DNA of 64,000 nucleotides. Origin: Paucibacter sp. KCTC 42545 (lineage in GTDB: Bacteria; Pseudomonadota; Gammaproteobacteria; Burkholderiales; Burkholderiaceae_C). The notes beneath the pieces were generated by a model. It ran no database searches, was not told the DNA's origin, and saw only the letters and a list, made by a program, of their open reading frames with translations. Location: positions 2,604,001 through 2,668,000 of the forward strand of contig NZ_CP013692.1 of assembly GCF_001477625.1 (NCBI RefSeq), read 5' to 3'. The position numbers and the translations under genes are program-made. Below are positions 13,522-22,719 of the stretch, piece by piece. Within the stretch, counting starts at the first letter, position 1. Every line of letters begins with the position of its first letter.

Positions 13522-13869
13522 CTACTGCGGCCATCGCCGCGGGTGAATGGCTTGAGGTGCATCAGGCGTCTCCGGCAAGGTGGCCAGCATCAGGCTGATG
13601 CTGGATGCCAAGCTGATGACGCTCCAAAAAATCAGAAAGCTGAGCGTGTAAACGGCCTGGCGGGAGAGTTCCATACGCTCGCCGCCGAACCAGGTCAGAT
13701 CGCTGGGGTCAACCACCGAAAACACCAAACCCTCGGTCACCCCTGCCATCACAAAGGCCGGCCAGGCAATGGCCATCGCCCAGCGTGCCAACCTGGACGT
13801 AGGTGGCGGCAGATCCACCGCAAAGGTGGCGTCATCCGACTCAACACGATTGCGGGGCTCGGTATTCAT
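13522..13869 (-). CDS. Small membrane protein of unknown function at the end of the cco operon
   Basis: 115 residues with two clear hydrophobic helices (WAMAIAWPAFVMAGVTEGLVF and AVYTLSFLIFWSVISLASSISLML), an acidic N-terminal tail and a proline-rich end. I do not recognise a characterised family. It starts one base after the ccoH stop and is the last gene before a strong terminator, so it is surely in the cbb3 operon. A role in oxidase assembly or stability is inferred from position only. Confidence 0.7.
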   Translation of the reverse strand: MNTEPRNRVESDDATFAVDLPPPTSRLARWAMAIAWPAFVMAGVTEGLVFSVVDPSDLTWFGGERMELSRQAVYTLSFLIFWSVISLASSISLMLATLPETPDAPQAIHPRRWPQ

Positions 13870-13870
13870 C

Positions 13871-14134
13871 TTATTGCGTACCAGTGGCAGCGTGATTGCG
13901 GCCCTTCATGGCCGGTGCCAAGGAGGCCGGAGCGGCTTCCTTGGAAGCCTTGCCCACATACGTGGTCTGCACCTTGGACTCGTCCAGCACCGTCTCGGGG
14001 AAATGCAGGGCCAGGTACAGGGTCACAAAGCTGGCAAGCACCACCAGACCCGGTCCACCCCACACCAGCCACATGAACTTCTCACGCCACCAGGGGCTAG
14101 AAGACTCGGTCTTGCTCTTGTTTTCTTGACTCAT
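13871..14134 (-). CDS. ccoH: CcoH/FixH-type cbb3 oxidase assembly protein, short form
   Basis: 87 residues with one membrane helix (FMWLVWGGPGLVVLASFVTLYLAL) after the basic, tryptophan-containing segment SPWWREK. It resembles the membrane anchor of FixH but lacks most of the periplasmic domain of the roughly 150-residue alpha- and gammaproteobacterial proteins. Its position after ccoG supports the call. In other bacteria CcoH interacts with CcoP and stabilises the complex. Confidence 0.8.
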   Translation of the reverse strand: MSQENKSKTESSSPWWREKFMWLVWGGPGLVVLASFVTLYLALHFPETVLDESKVQTTYVGKASKEAAPASLAPAMKGRNHAATGTQ

Positions 14135-14185
14135 TGCGTCAACTCCTGCTTTGCAAGGACTTCTTATTCAAAAATTCGTTCGCGC

Positions 14186-15658
14186 TTAGCGCGGCACGAC
14201 AAAGGTCGATTTTTCCTTGATCTCGATCTTGCCGCTGGCCACACCTGCTTTGTCAACCGCCTGTCCCATCAAGGCAAACGAGATGGCATGCGCGCCGACA
14301 CCGGCCTGCGCCGCCGACTCCGGCGGAATACGCACCGCCACCGACACCCAACGCGCTTCGGCCGGCGCCAAGACCAAGCTCACTGGCTTACCCAAGGCGA
14401 TGCCTTCCATGCCCTTGACGCTGACGCTGAACTGCTGCGCGCCCTCGGTCGCATTCATGATCTGCAGGCGATAGAGGTTCTCGATATAGCCGTCTTCCAC
14501 CAGGCGGGACAGCACGCCGCGGTCACGCACCACATCCAGTTTGACGGGGCTGCGCAAGAACAAGAGGCTGGCCAACAAAGCCGTACTCAAGGTCACCAGC
14601 ACCACGCTGTAAATGATGACGCGAGGGCGGAACATGCGGCGCAGCTTCTGCGCCGGGCTGAGATGCTGGGCCAGGCCGTTCTGGGTGTCGTAACGAACCA
14701 GCCCGCGCGGGTAGTTCATCTTGTCCATCACCTGATCGCAGACGTCCACGCAGGCGGCGCAGCCAATGCACTCGTATTGCAGGCCCTTGCGGATATCAAT
14801 GCCGGTGGGGCAGACCTGTACACACAAGGTGCAGTCGATGCACGAACCCAGGCCGGCGGCCTTGGCATCGACCTTCTTGCCACGCGAACCGCGCGGCTCG
14901 CCACGCTCTTGGTCGTAGCTGATGATCAGGGTGTCTTTGTCGAACATGGCGCTTTGAAAGCGCGCATAAGGACACATGTATTTGCAGACCTGCTCGCGCA
15001 TATAGCCTGCGTTGCCGTAGGTGGCAAAACCGTAAAACAGCACCCAGAACCATTCCCATGGGCCAAAGCCCAAGGTGAAGGCCGAAGCCCACAGTTCTTT
15101 GATGGGGGTGAAGTAGCCAACAAAGCTGAAGCCGGTCCACAAGCCGACCACGATCCAGGTCAGTTGCTTGCCACTCTTGCGCCACAGCTTGTTGAAGTTC
15201 CAGGGCGAAGCGTCGAGTTTCATGCGCGCTTGGCGATCACCCTCGAACTGCTTCTCGATCCACATGAAGATCTCGGTGTACACCGTTTGCGGGCAGGCAT
15301 AACCGCACCACAAACGCCCGGCCACCGCAGTGAACAGGAACAGGGCATAGGCCGAGATCAGAAGCAGACCCGTCAGGTAGATAAAGTCCTGCGGGTAAAG
15401 CACCAGGCCAAAGATATAGAAACGCCGGCTGGCAAGCTCAAACAGAACCGCCTGCCGGTCATTCCACTGCAGCCAGGGCAGGCCGTAGAAGAGCAACTGG
15501 GTGAACCAGACCAAACCCCAGCGCCAACGAGCGAACACGCCCGTCACCGAACGCGGGTAGATCTTCTTTTGTGCTTCGTAGAGGTTGACGATCTCAATGA
15601 CCGTCTCCTTGCCTGCCGAAGATTTACCCGTGGCCGTCTGGCCCACCTCTGCACTCAT
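14186..15658 (-). CDS. ccoG: cbb3 oxidase accessory protein CcoG (FixG/RdxA), polyferredoxin-like
   Basis: 490-residue membrane protein with two ferredoxin-like cysteine clusters (CIDCTLCVQVCPTGIDI and CIGCAACVDVC). Upstream membrane helices carry CGYACPQTVYTEIF and CKYMCPYARFQ, and a C-terminal periplasmic Ig-like domain follows a last helix near LVTLSTALLASLLFL. CcoG is reported to act in copper reduction for cbb3 assembly. It lies 26 bases after ccoP in the same operon. Confidence 0.96.
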   Translation of the reverse strand: MSAEVGQTATGKSSAGKETVIEIVNLYEAQKKIYPRSVTGVFARWRWGLVWFTQLLFYGLPWLQWNDRQAVLFELASRRFYIFGLVLYPQDFIYLTGLLLISAYALFLFTAVAGRLWCGYACPQTVYTEIFMWIEKQFEGDRQARMKLDASPWNFNKLWRKSGKQLTWIVVGLWTGFSFVGYFTPIKELWASAFTLGFGPWEWFWVLFYGFATYGNAGYMREQVCKYMCPYARFQSAMFDKDTLIISYDQERGEPRGSRGKKVDAKAAGLGSCIDCTLCVQVCPTGIDIRKGLQYECIGCAACVDVCDQVMDKMNYPRGLVRYDTQNGLAQHLSPAQKLRRMFRPRVIIYSVVLVTLSTALLASLLFLRSPVKLDVVRDRGVLSRLVEDGYIENLYRLQIMNATEGAQQFSVSVKGMEGIALGKPVSLVLAPAEARWVSVAVRIPPESAAQAGVGAHAISFALMGQAVDKAGVASGKIEIKEKSTFVVPR

Positions 15659-15684
15659 CTCAACCTACTTTTTTCAGCCCTACA

Positions 15685-16599
15685 TCACTTGGCCGCAACG
15701 GCCGAGCTGTTCGACAGACTCCAGACATAAGCACCCAGCACATTGATCTGCTCGGGGCTCAAGCGGCTGGCTTGTGCCGGCATCAGGTTGTTTTTGCCGT
15801 TGTTGATCATGGCGATCACAGCATCTTCACCCCAGCCATGCAGCCAGATCTTGTCGGTCAGGTTGGGCGCGCCCAGAGCCTGGTTACCCTTGCCGTCTGC
15901 ACCGTGACAGGCCGCGCAGGCACCGAACTTCTCCTTGCCCAGCTGTGCAGCAATGGCATTGTGCGCGCTGCCCGACAGGCTCAGCACATAGTTAGCCACA
16001 TTGCGCACATCGGCAGCGGAACCCACAGCAGCGGCCATCGGCGGCATGATGCCGTTACGACCGTTGGTGATGGTTTGCACGATGGTGTCGTGGTTACCGC
16101 CGTAGAGCCAGTCGTTGTCGGTCAGGTTCGGGAAGCCCTTGCTGCCCTTGCCGTCGGAGCCGTGACAGCCTGCGCAGTTATTGGCAAACAAACGCTCACC
16201 GATGGCCATGGCCTCCGGGTTCTGCGCCAATTGATCTGCCGGCTTGCCGTTGAACTTGGCGTAGACGGCACCCATGGCTTCGCGTGCCTCGGCCTGCTCT
16301 TTGTCATAGGCACCGGCGCTGCTCCAACCCAGGCTGCCCTTGTGGGTGCCCAGGCCGGGGTACATGGCCAGGTAGATGCCGGCGAAGATCACCGTCAGCA
16401 CGAACAGAATCGCCCACCAGCGCGGCAGGGGATTGTTCATTTCACGCAGATCTTCGTCCCACACATGACCCGTGCTGTTGTCGTTCGCCATGACTCGGTG
16501 ACGAGCCGCAACACCCAACAAGACCAGGCAGAAAACCAGACCGGCAATGGTGCCGATGGCAACGAAAAGCGACCAACCATTCGAGAAAAAGTCACTCAT
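15685..16599 (-). CDS. ccoP: cbb3 cytochrome c oxidase subunit III, dihaem cytochrome c
   Basis: 304 residues. Two N-terminal membrane helices are followed by two periplasmic cytochrome c domains with haem motifs CAGCH and CAACH. Downstream methionine ligands sit in NGIMPPM and NNLMPAQ contexts. It passes electrons to CcoO and CcoN. Its ATG overlaps the ccoQ stop by four bases (ATGA). Confidence 0.97.
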   Translation of the reverse strand: MSDFFSNGWSLFVAIGTIAGLVFCLVLLGVAARHRVMANDNSTGHVWDEDLREMNNPLPRWWAILFVLTVIFAGIYLAMYPGLGTHKGSLGWSSAGAYDKEQAEAREAMGAVYAKFNGKPADQLAQNPEAMAIGERLFANNCAGCHGSDGKGSKGFPNLTDNDWLYGGNHDTIVQTITNGRNGIMPPMAAAVGSAADVRNVANYVLSLSGSAHNAIAAQLGKEKFGACAACHGADGKGNQALGAPNLTDKIWLHGWGEDAVIAMINNGKNNLMPAQASRLSPEQINVLGAYVWSLSNSSAVAAK

Positions 16600-16751
16600 T
16601 GAGACCTCCCGCTAACTTCATCGTCGAGCGGCAGCTGGGCCAACTCGTCGAAACGATCCTTGTTGCGGCTGGAATAGGCCCAGCCGACGATCAAGAGAAA
16701 CACAACCATCGAGACCAAGGTCACGATGCTGCGCAAGATATTGATGTCCAT
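16596..16751 (-). CDS. ccoQ: cbb3 oxidase subunit CcoQ
   Basis: A 51-residue single-helix protein found by reading the gap between ccoO and ccoP. It starts MDINILRSIVTL, continues through a hydrophobic helix (VSMVVFLLIVGWAY) and ends in a charged tail. CcoQ stabilises the cbb3 complex. An alternative ATG at 16769 adds six residues and overlaps the ccoO stop (TGATG), which would give translational coupling. The ATG at 16751 is chosen for its more usual N-terminus. Confidence 0.88.
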   Translation of the reverse strand: MDINILRSIVTLVSMVVFLLIVGWAYSSRNKDRFDELAQLPLDDEVSGRSQ

Positions 16752-16768
16752 GACTTGATGCCCTTCCA

Positions 16769-17392
16769 TCACTTCACCGTGGTGCCCAGCACTTGCAGAT
16801 AAGCAATCACGGCGTCCAGCTCGCTGGAACCCTTGACAGCTTCCGCTGCGCCAGCGATCTCGGCGTCCTGGTAAGGCACACCGACGACACGCAGGGCGCG
16901 CATCTTGGGTGCCAGCTCAGCCGGGTCAAGCATGGCCTTGGCCAACCAGGGGTAGGCGGGCATATTCGACTCGGGCACCAAATCGCGCGGATTGGTCATG
17001 TGGATGCGATGCCACTCATCGCTGTACTTGCCGCCAACGCGGTGCAAGTCGGGACCGGTGCGCTTGCTACCCCACTGGAAGGGGTGGTCATAAACGAACT
17101 CACCAGCCATCGAGTAGTGGCCGTAACGCAGGGTCTCCGAGCGGAAGGGGCGAACCATCTGCGAGTGGCAGTTGTAGCAACCCTCGCGGATGTAGACATC
17201 GCGCCCAGCCAGCTGCAGCGGCGTGTAGGGCTTGAGGCCCGGCGTCGCTTCGGTGGTGGAGCGTTGGAAGAACAGGGGCACGATCTCGATGGCACCGCCA
17301 ACGATGACGGTTGCCAACACCAGCGCAATCATCAGGAAATTGCTGGTCTCGATCTTCTCGTGGCCACTGACCTTATGTTCTGTGCTTGCCAT
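16769..17392 (-). CDS. ccoO: cbb3 cytochrome c oxidase subunit II, monohaem cytochrome c
   Basis: 207 residues. An N-terminal membrane anchor ([24 protein letters not shown]) is followed by a periplasmic domain with one haem c site ([18 protein letters not shown]) and a distal methionine ligand near [10 protein letters not shown]. It carries electrons from CcoP to CcoN. Located 20 bases after ccoN. Confidence 0.97.
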   Translation of the reverse strand: MASTEHKVSGHEKIETSNFLMIALVLATVIVGGAIEIVPLFFQRSTTEATPGLKPYTPLQLAGRDVYIREGCYNCHSQMVRPFRSETLRYGHYSMAGEFVYDHPFQWGSKRTGPDLHRVGGKYSDEWHRIHMTNPRDLVPESNMPAYPWLAKAMLDPAELAPKMRALRVVGVPYQDAEIAGAAEAVKGSSELDAVIAYLQVLGTTVK

Positions 17393-17412
17393 TTTCTTGT
17401 TCTCCTAAACGT

Positions 17413-18861
17413 TCAAGCGTGTGCCAGCACGGCAGGGATGCGCACCGGCTCAGCACGGCCAACTTGCACCGTCTTCACCACGTTCCAGGCCATGATCAAC
17501 ATGCCGCCCAGATACAACAGGCCACCCAACAGACGCACAACGTAGAAGGGGAAGGTTGCCTTGACGCTTTCCACGAAGGTGTAGACCAGGCTGCCGTCAG
17601 GGTTGACCGCGCGCCACATCAGGCCCTGCATCACACCGGCAATCCACATCGCGGCGATGTAGAGCACGATGCCCAGCGTAGCGACCCAGAAGTGCAGCTC
17701 AATCGCCTTCTTCGAGTACATCTCGGTGCGACCAAACATGCGCGGGATCAGGTGATAGAGCGAACCCATCGAGATCAGACCCACCCAGCCCAAGGCACCC
17801 GAGTGCACGTGGCCAATGGTCCAGTCGGTGTAGTGGCTCAGCGCATTGACGGTCTTGATGGACATCATCGGACCTTCGAAGGTCGACATGCCGTAGAAAG
17901 ACAGGGACACGATCAGGAACTTCAGGATCGGGTCGTCACGCAGTTTGTGCCATGCACCCGACAGGGTCATGATGCCGTTGATCATGCCGCCCCAGCTCGG
18001 TGCCAGCAGCACCAGCGAGAACACCATGCCCACCGATTGCGCCCAGTCAGGCAGCGCGGTGTAGTGCAGATGGTGTGGGCCCGCCCACATATAAGTGAAG
18101 ATCAGCGCCCAGAAGTGAACGATGGACAGGCGGTAGCTGTAGACCGGGCGACCCGCTTGCTTGGGGATGTAGTAGTACATCATGCCCAGGAAGCCGGCAG
18201 TCAGGAAGAAGCCCACGGCATTGTGGCCGTACCACCATTGCACCATCGCGTCTTGCACGCCGGCGTAGGCCGAGTAGCTCTTGAACAGCGAGACGGGGAT
18301 CGCCGCGCTATTGACCAAGTGCAGCAGTGCCACGGCGATGATGAAGGCGCCGAAGAACCAGTTGGCCACATAGATGTGCTTGACCTTGCGGGTGCCGACG
18401 GTACCGAAGAACACCACAGCGTAGGAAACCCACACCAGCGTGATCAGGATGTCGATGGGCCATTCCAGCTCAGCGTATTCCTTGCCGCTGGTGATGCCCA
18501 GTGGCAGGGTGATCGCTGCGGACAGGATGACCAGCTGCCAGCCCCAGAAGGTGAACCAAGCCAGGCCGGGCGCGAACAAACGCGTCTGGCCGGTGCGCTG
18601 CACCACGTGGTAAGCCGTCGCAAACAGCGAGCAGCCGCCAAAGGCGAAGATCACCGCATTGGTATGCAGGGGTCGCAAGCGACCGTAGCTCAACCATGGG
18701 ATACCCAGATTAAGTTCTGGCCATGTCAGCTGGGCGGCGATGATCACCCCCACCAACATGCCCACAACTCCCCAAAGAACGGCGGCGAGCGCAAAGGCCC
18801 GCACCACTCCATCCTCGTACACGCTTCCGGTTGGTAGACCCGGTGCAGCAGACTTTGCCAT
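17413..18861 (-). CDS. ccoN: cbb3 cytochrome c oxidase catalytic subunit I
   Basis: 482-residue, twelve-helix haem-copper oxidase that reduces oxygen at high affinity. Ligand histidines are visible in [15 protein letters not shown] (low-spin haem), [14 protein letters not shown] (copper B with the cross-linked tyrosine system of C-type enzymes), [15 protein letters not shown], and [11 protein letters not shown]. There is no promoter motif in the 38 bases upstream, so expression probably comes from upstream of ccoI. Confidence 0.98.
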   Translation of the reverse strand: MAKSAAPGLPTGSVYEDGVVRAFALAAVLWGVVGMLVGVIIAAQLTWPELNLGIPWLSYGRLRPLHTNAVIFAFGGCSLFATAYHVVQRTGQTRLFAPGLAWFTFWGWQLVILSAAITLPLGITSGKEYAELEWPIDILITLVWVSYAVVFFGTVGTRKVKHIYVANWFFGAFIIAVALLHLVNSAAIPVSLFKSYSAYAGVQDAMVQWWYGHNAVGFFLTAGFLGMMYYYIPKQAGRPVYSYRLSIVHFWALIFTYMWAGPHHLHYTALPDWAQSVGMVFSLVLLAPSWGGMINGIMTLSGAWHKLRDDPILKFLIVSLSFYGMSTFEGPMMSIKTVNALSHYTDWTIGHVHSGALGWVGLISMGSLYHLIPRMFGRTEMYSKKAIELHFWVATLGIVLYIAAMWIAGVMQGLMWRAVNPDGSLVYTFVESVKATFPFYVVRLLGGLLYLGGMLIMAWNVVKTVQVGRAEPVRIPAVLAHA

Positions 18862-18899
18862 TTGTTTGGCTCCTTGCGGCTTATAAAAGTTCTAAACGA

Positions 18900-19100
18900 C
18901 TATCTAGACGTGGGCGATTCTTGGACGACGCCCGGCGTAGGAGATTGACCTTCATCAACCCCCTGCACTTCTTCAAAAATTCGCCCCCCTTCACGCTCCA
19001 AATCGTCCAGCTGACCGTTGTTTATTGCCCAACCAAAGACACCAACGATCAAGAGCACGAGCAGTACCGAGATAGGGATCAGCAAATACAAGATATCCAT
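18900..19100 (-). CDS. ccoS: cbb3 oxidase maturation protein CcoS
   Basis: 66 residues: one N-terminal helix (MDILYLLIPISVLLVLLIVGVFGWAI) then an acidic tail with NNGQLDDLEREG, the CcoS signature. CcoS is needed for cofactor insertion into CcoN. The ATG at 19100 is chosen; a TTG two codons earlier would overlap the ccoI stop. It sits between ccoI and ccoN. Confidence 0.93.
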   Translation of the reverse strand: MDILYLLIPISVLLVLLIVGVFGWAINNGQLDDLEREGGRIFEEVQGVDEGQSPTPGVVQESPTSR

Positions 19101-19102
19101 AC

Positions 19103-21478
19103 TCAAGCCCCCGCCTTAGACGGCAGGGCTAACCTTTGCGCATTCAACACCACGAAAACGGAACTGGCCGCCATGCCTAAGCCCGCGGCCCAGGGCGGCA
19201 ACCAGCCCACCAAGGCCATAGGGATGCAGGCCAGGTTGTAGAGCGCCGACCAGGCGAGGTTCTGGCGGATCACGCGGCGGGTGCGCTGCGCCATCTCGCA
19301 GGCATCCGCCAAATCAGTCAGCCGGCCCGACAGCAGCAAGGCATCGGCCGATGCCCGCGCCAGCATGGCGCCCTGCCCCATCACAAAGCTGGCGTCGGCC
19401 CGCGCCAAGACCGGCGCATCGTTGATGCCGTCACCCACCATCAACACGCAATGCCCCTGGGCCTGCAGGGCCGCCACGGTGGCGAGCTTGGCATCCGGAT
19501 TGGCATTGCCTTGGCTGGACTGCACGCCCGCCTCCTGCGCCAGGCGCTCCACCCGGTCGCTGGCATCCCCCGACAGCAGCAAGGTACGCAAGCCCAAGGC
19601 ATGCAAGCGCTGCAAGGCCATGCGCGCATCGCTACGCAAGACCTCGCCAAAGCGTAGATGAAGCAAGCGCCCAGGAGCGCCAAAACTGAGCTGGGCGCCG
19701 AGCGATGGCTCAAGCAAGCCGTCTTGAGCCACCCAGTCTGGCCGCCCGAGGCGCAAGACCTGACCCTGCGCATCACGGGCCTGCAAACCCAGGCCAGCAA
19801 ACTCCTGCACCTCGGTCCAGGCAGCATTTACGCCAGGCAGCTCAGTCGCCTCTCCTGCGGCCGGCGCCAAGGCGCGCGAAAAGGGATGCTGGGAGTGCGC
19901 CGCCAAGCTACGCGCCATCGCCAGCAATTCATCCGCTGTAGCTTGGCCCGAGACAGCACTGCCGCCCAGTTCACCCGGCACCCAGTGCTGCAACAGTTCC
20001 ATGCGGTCTTCGGTCAAGGTGCCGGTTTTGTCCAGCACCACGGTATCCACCCGGCACAAGGTATCGAGCACATCCAAGCGCACCAGCAACAAGCCGCGAC
20101 GCGCCAGGGCCGAGGTGGCCGCCAGCCAAGAGGATGGCGTGGCCAAGGACAAAGCACAGGGGCAGGTCACGATCAGCACCGACACGGCCACCCAGACGGC
20201 GCGCGAGGGGTCGATGAAGCTCCAAACAGCAGCGCCAGACGCCGCCAGCAAGAGCACGGCCCACAAGAAAAAACCGGCAAAGCGATCGGCCAATAGCGTC
20301 GAGGCCGGGCGCTGCGTTGCCGCGTCGCGCATCAGGCGCACGATGGCCTCATGCCGGGTATCCACCCCCACTCGCAGCACCCGCATCACCAGCGGCGCCT
20401 GCAAATTCATGCTGGCGGCCACCACCTCGTCGCCGGCCGCCTTGAGCACGGGCTCGGACTCGCCACTCAGCAAAGCCTCATTGGCCGCGCTGCTGCCGCT
20501 TTCCACCACGCCATCAGCCGGAAAGGCCTGACCAGCGAAGACACGCACCCGGTCTCCCACGCGCAATCGCGCAGGTGCTACTTGGCTGCTGCGGCCATCG
20601 GGCTCCAGGCGTTCCACCATCTCGGGCAAGGCCACGCTGGCCTTTTCCAGCGTGTCGGCCGCGCGGTGACGGGCGCGCAATTCCAGAAAGCGCCCGGCCA
20701 AGAGGAAGGTCACGAACATGGTCAGCGAGTCGAAATAGACCTCGGCGCCGAAATGCCCTTGCGGATCAAACAGAGCGCCGCTGCTGGCCACAAAAGTCAC
20801 CGCCATGCCCAAAGCCACAGGCACATCCATGCCCAGGCGGCGTTGGCGCAATTGCTGCCAGGCGCCAGTGAAGAAGGGGCCGGCCGAAAACAGCAATACC
20901 GGCAAGCTCATCACCCAGCTGGCCCATTGCAGCAAGCGGGCCAGGTCAGGGCTCAGGTCGCCCGGCTCGGCAAAGTAGGCCGGCGCGGCCATCATCATCA
21001 CCTGCATCATCAAGAAAGCCGCGACGAAAAGCCGCCACAGCGCCTGGCGCTGCTCTTTCTCGCGCAAGGCGCGCGCCGGCGCTGCGGCATCAGGCGCTGC
21101 GCCATAACCGGCGCGCTCAATGCAAGCCAGCACCTCGGCCAAGCTATTGCGCTGGGGTGACCAGCGCAGTTTCAGGCGTGCGCTCGCGGCGTTCACCGCC
21201 GCGGCCTCCACGCCAGGCAAAGTCATCAAGGCCCGCTCGATGATGCCCGCGCAGGCGGCGCAATGCAGGCCAGAAAGCTGGAACTGAGATTCGGCCAGCG
21301 CATCGTTGCTCGGCTCCAGTTGCAACTCCCCACCCGGCCCGATCCAGCGTGTAAACGAACTCAGCAGCAGCGGATCGTCCGAAGACGGCTGCGTGGCCAT
21401 GGAAGCAGAGAGTGTGGAGGCTGTGGTCATCGTCAGGCTGGCAGGAGGCGCAAGGCTGGAAGACGCCTCAGGCACCAT
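19103..21478 (-). CDS. ccoI: Copper-translocating P1B-type ATPase for cbb3 assembly
   Basis: About 791 residues. It has an N-terminal metal-binding domain with GLHCAACAGI, eight membrane helices with the CPC copper motif (VTCPCALSLATP), phosphorylation site DKTGTLTED and hinge GDGINDAPV. It exports copper to the periplasm for cbb3 maturation. Three in-frame ATGs (21478, 21430, 21400) precede the metal domain and none has a clear ribosome site. An FNR box at 21507-21520 at the usual activator distance would start the RNA near 21472, which would favour 21430. First gene of the cco operon. Confidence 0.93.
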   Translation of the reverse strand: MVPEASSSLAPPASLTMTTASTLSASMATQPSSDDPLLLSSFTRWIGPGGELQLEPSNDALAESQFQLSGLHCAACAGIIERALMTLPGVEAAAVNAASARLKLRWSPQRNSLAEVLACIERAGYGAAPDAAAPARALREKEQRQALWRLFVAAFLMMQVMMMAAPAYFAEPGDLSPDLARLLQWASWVMSLPVLLFSAGPFFTGAWQQLRQRRLGMDVPVALGMAVTFVASSGALFDPQGHFGAEVYFDSLTMFVTFLLAGRFLELRARHRAADTLEKASVALPEMVERLEPDGRSSQVAPARLRVGDRVRVFAGQAFPADGVVESGSSAANEALLSGESEPVLKAAGDEVVAASMNLQAPLVMRVLRVGVDTRHEAIVRLMRDAATQRPASTLLADRFAGFFLWAVLLLAASGAAVWSFIDPSRAVWVAVSVLIVTCPCALSLATPSSWLAATSALARRGLLLVRLDVLDTLCRVDTVVLDKTGTLTEDRMELLQHWVPGELGGSAVSGQATADELLAMARSLAAHSQHPFSRALAPAAGEATELPGVNAAWTEVQEFAGLGLQARDAQGQVLRLGRPDWVAQDGLLEPSLGAQLSFGAPGRLLHLRFGEVLRSDARMALQRLHALGLRTLLLSGDASDRVERLAQEAGVQSSQGNANPDAKLATVAALQAQGHCVLMVGDGINDAPVLARADASFVMGQGAMLARASADALLLSGRLTDLADACEMAQRTRRVIRQNLAWSALYNLACIPMALVGWLPPWAAGLGMAASSVFVVLNAQRLALPSKAGA

Positions 21479-21506
21479 AATCTAGGCGCACCCGCAATCT
21501 GTCCAC

Positions 21507-21520
21507 ATGATATAGATCAA
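21507..21520 (-). promoter_or_regulatory. FNR-like box upstream of the cco operon
   Basis: On the minus strand it reads TTGAT-CTAT-ATCAT, matching the FNR consensus at 9 of 10 positions. It is the only good match upstream of the ccoI-to-ccoH genes and lies directly before the DUF192 gene on the other strand, so it may repress or co-control that gene. Confidence 0.8.
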
Positions 21521-21527
21521 GACTCAC

Positions 21528-21980
21528 ATGCCAAACAAGTTTTTACTCGCCCTGCTGCTGAGCGCCTGTAGCCTCTTGGGCACAACAGCATCGGCCCAGG
21601 ACCGGGCCCAACGCCTGCCCACCACCCAACTCAGCGCTGGCATGCACCTGATCAATGCCGAGGTGGCCCGCAGCTTCGAAGAGCGCCAAATTGGTCTGAT
21701 GAACCGCCCCAGCATGCCCGTGGGCGACGGCATGTTGTTCGTCTTTGAGGAAGCCGGCCAGCAGTGCTTCTGGATGAAGAACACCTTGATACCGCTGTCC
21801 ATCGCCTTCGTGGCCGATGACGGCACGGTGGTCAATGTGGCCGATATGCAAGCCATGTCCGAGGTCTCGCATTGCTCCGCAAAGCCGGTGCGTTATGCGC
21901 TGGAAATGAACCTGGGCTGGTTCGCCAAGCGCGGCATCAAGGCCGGCTTCAAATTGCGCGGTGGGCCCTGGAAGTCTTGA
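21528..21980 (+). CDS. Exported DUF192 family protein
   Basis: 150 residues with a signal peptide (FLLALLLSACSLLGTTASAQ). The DUF192 domain follows: EVARSFEERQIGLMNRPSMPVGDGMLFVFE, FWMKNTLIPLSIAFV and YALEMNLGWFAKRGI. The function of the family is not established. A cysteine stands inside the signal peptide (LLSACSLLG), but the Ala-X-Ala site after it suggests ordinary cleavage rather than lipidation. It is divergent from ccoI, seven bases from an FNR-like box. Confidence 0.9.
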   Translation: MPNKFLLALLLSACSLLGTTASAQDRAQRLPTTQLSAGMHLINAEVARSFEERQIGLMNRPSMPVGDGMLFVFEEAGQQCFWMKNTLIPLSIAFVADDGTVVNVADMQAMSEVSHCSAKPVRYALEMNLGWFAKRGIKAGFKLRGGPWKS

Positions 21981-22186
21981 GGCCTTAGCGACAGAACTCC
22001 CGAACGGCCAAGACGGGCACCCAGCTACATCACCCTCGCCATTTGCGATCCCTGGACGATCACCCGACTGAGCAAGCCGCTGTCAACCTAGTCGGTTTGA
22101 CCATATTGAGGAGGCTGGGCGCTAGGTGAAACGTCACGGCAACACCCACAGGCCAGAGTTAAACCGCGTCTAGAAAAGAGACCAGC

Positions 22187-22543
22187 ATGAACATTTCAGA
22201 GCTACTTCGTTGGCAGTGGGAGGGCTATTCCCGCTACCACCAGTCGCGAGCCAACTTACAGTTGCATATTGTGATGGTGCCACTCTTCCTGCTCGGCAAT
22301 ACAGTGCTGATCTTCGCCCTTGCTCAAGGGTTCTGGCTCGTGGCGATGCTTGCAATTGCAGCAATGGTGGTTTCGATTGCCACGCAAGGGCGTGGGCATG
22401 CGACGGAGCGGGTTCCTCCTGAACCTTTCACAAGCAAGTCCAATGCGGTGTCGCGCATCTTGCTCGAACAGTGGGTCACGTTTCCACGCTTTGTTCTCAC
22501 TGGCGGCTGGCTAAATGCACTGCGTCGCACAGCAGCACCCTAG
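22187..22543 (+). CDS. Small membrane protein, possibly Mpo1/DUF962-like
   Basis: 118 residues with two hydrophobic segments (LHIVMVPLFLLGNTVLIFALA and FWLVAMLAIAAMVVSI). The arrangement RYHQSRANLQLHIVMVP, then GRGHATERVPPEP, recalls the HN...LH...VP and GHxxxE patterns of Mpo1-like proteins, but this is recalled similarity only. It stands alone between DUF192 and sodB. Codon use looks somewhat less GC-biased than its neighbours. The 206 bases upstream hold no recognised gene. Confidence 0.6.
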   Translation: MNISELLRWQWEGYSRYHQSRANLQLHIVMVPLFLLGNTVLIFALAQGFWLVAMLAIAAMVVSIATQGRGHATERVPPEPFTSKSNAVSRILLEQWVTFPRFVLTGGWLNALRRTAAP

Positions 22544-22656
22544 CCCTTGCTGAAAGCGGGCGCCTTGCCCAGCCCATAGGCTTGATGCAGGCAGAACAGC
22601 TGACTTGATCGCAGCTTGCCCACCCATCCTGCAATCACTGCGAGTCTCGCGCGCAA

Positions 22657-22680
22657 AAAAACCGGCCTTAGCCGGTTTTT
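22657..22680. terminator. Terminator for sodB, also usable from the plus strand
   Basis: A perfect 10-bp stem (22657-22666 with 22671-22680, loop CTTA) has an A run on the left and a T run on the right. Confidence 0.88.
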
Positions 22681-22719
22681 CGTTTAGCCCGATCAACTCA
22701 GGCCATTTGAGTCGCATGC

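Noticed and set aside
22170..22364. Minus-strand ORF opposite the small membrane protein
   Set aside because: Lower coding quality than the plus-strand frame, which has a clear start and membrane pattern.
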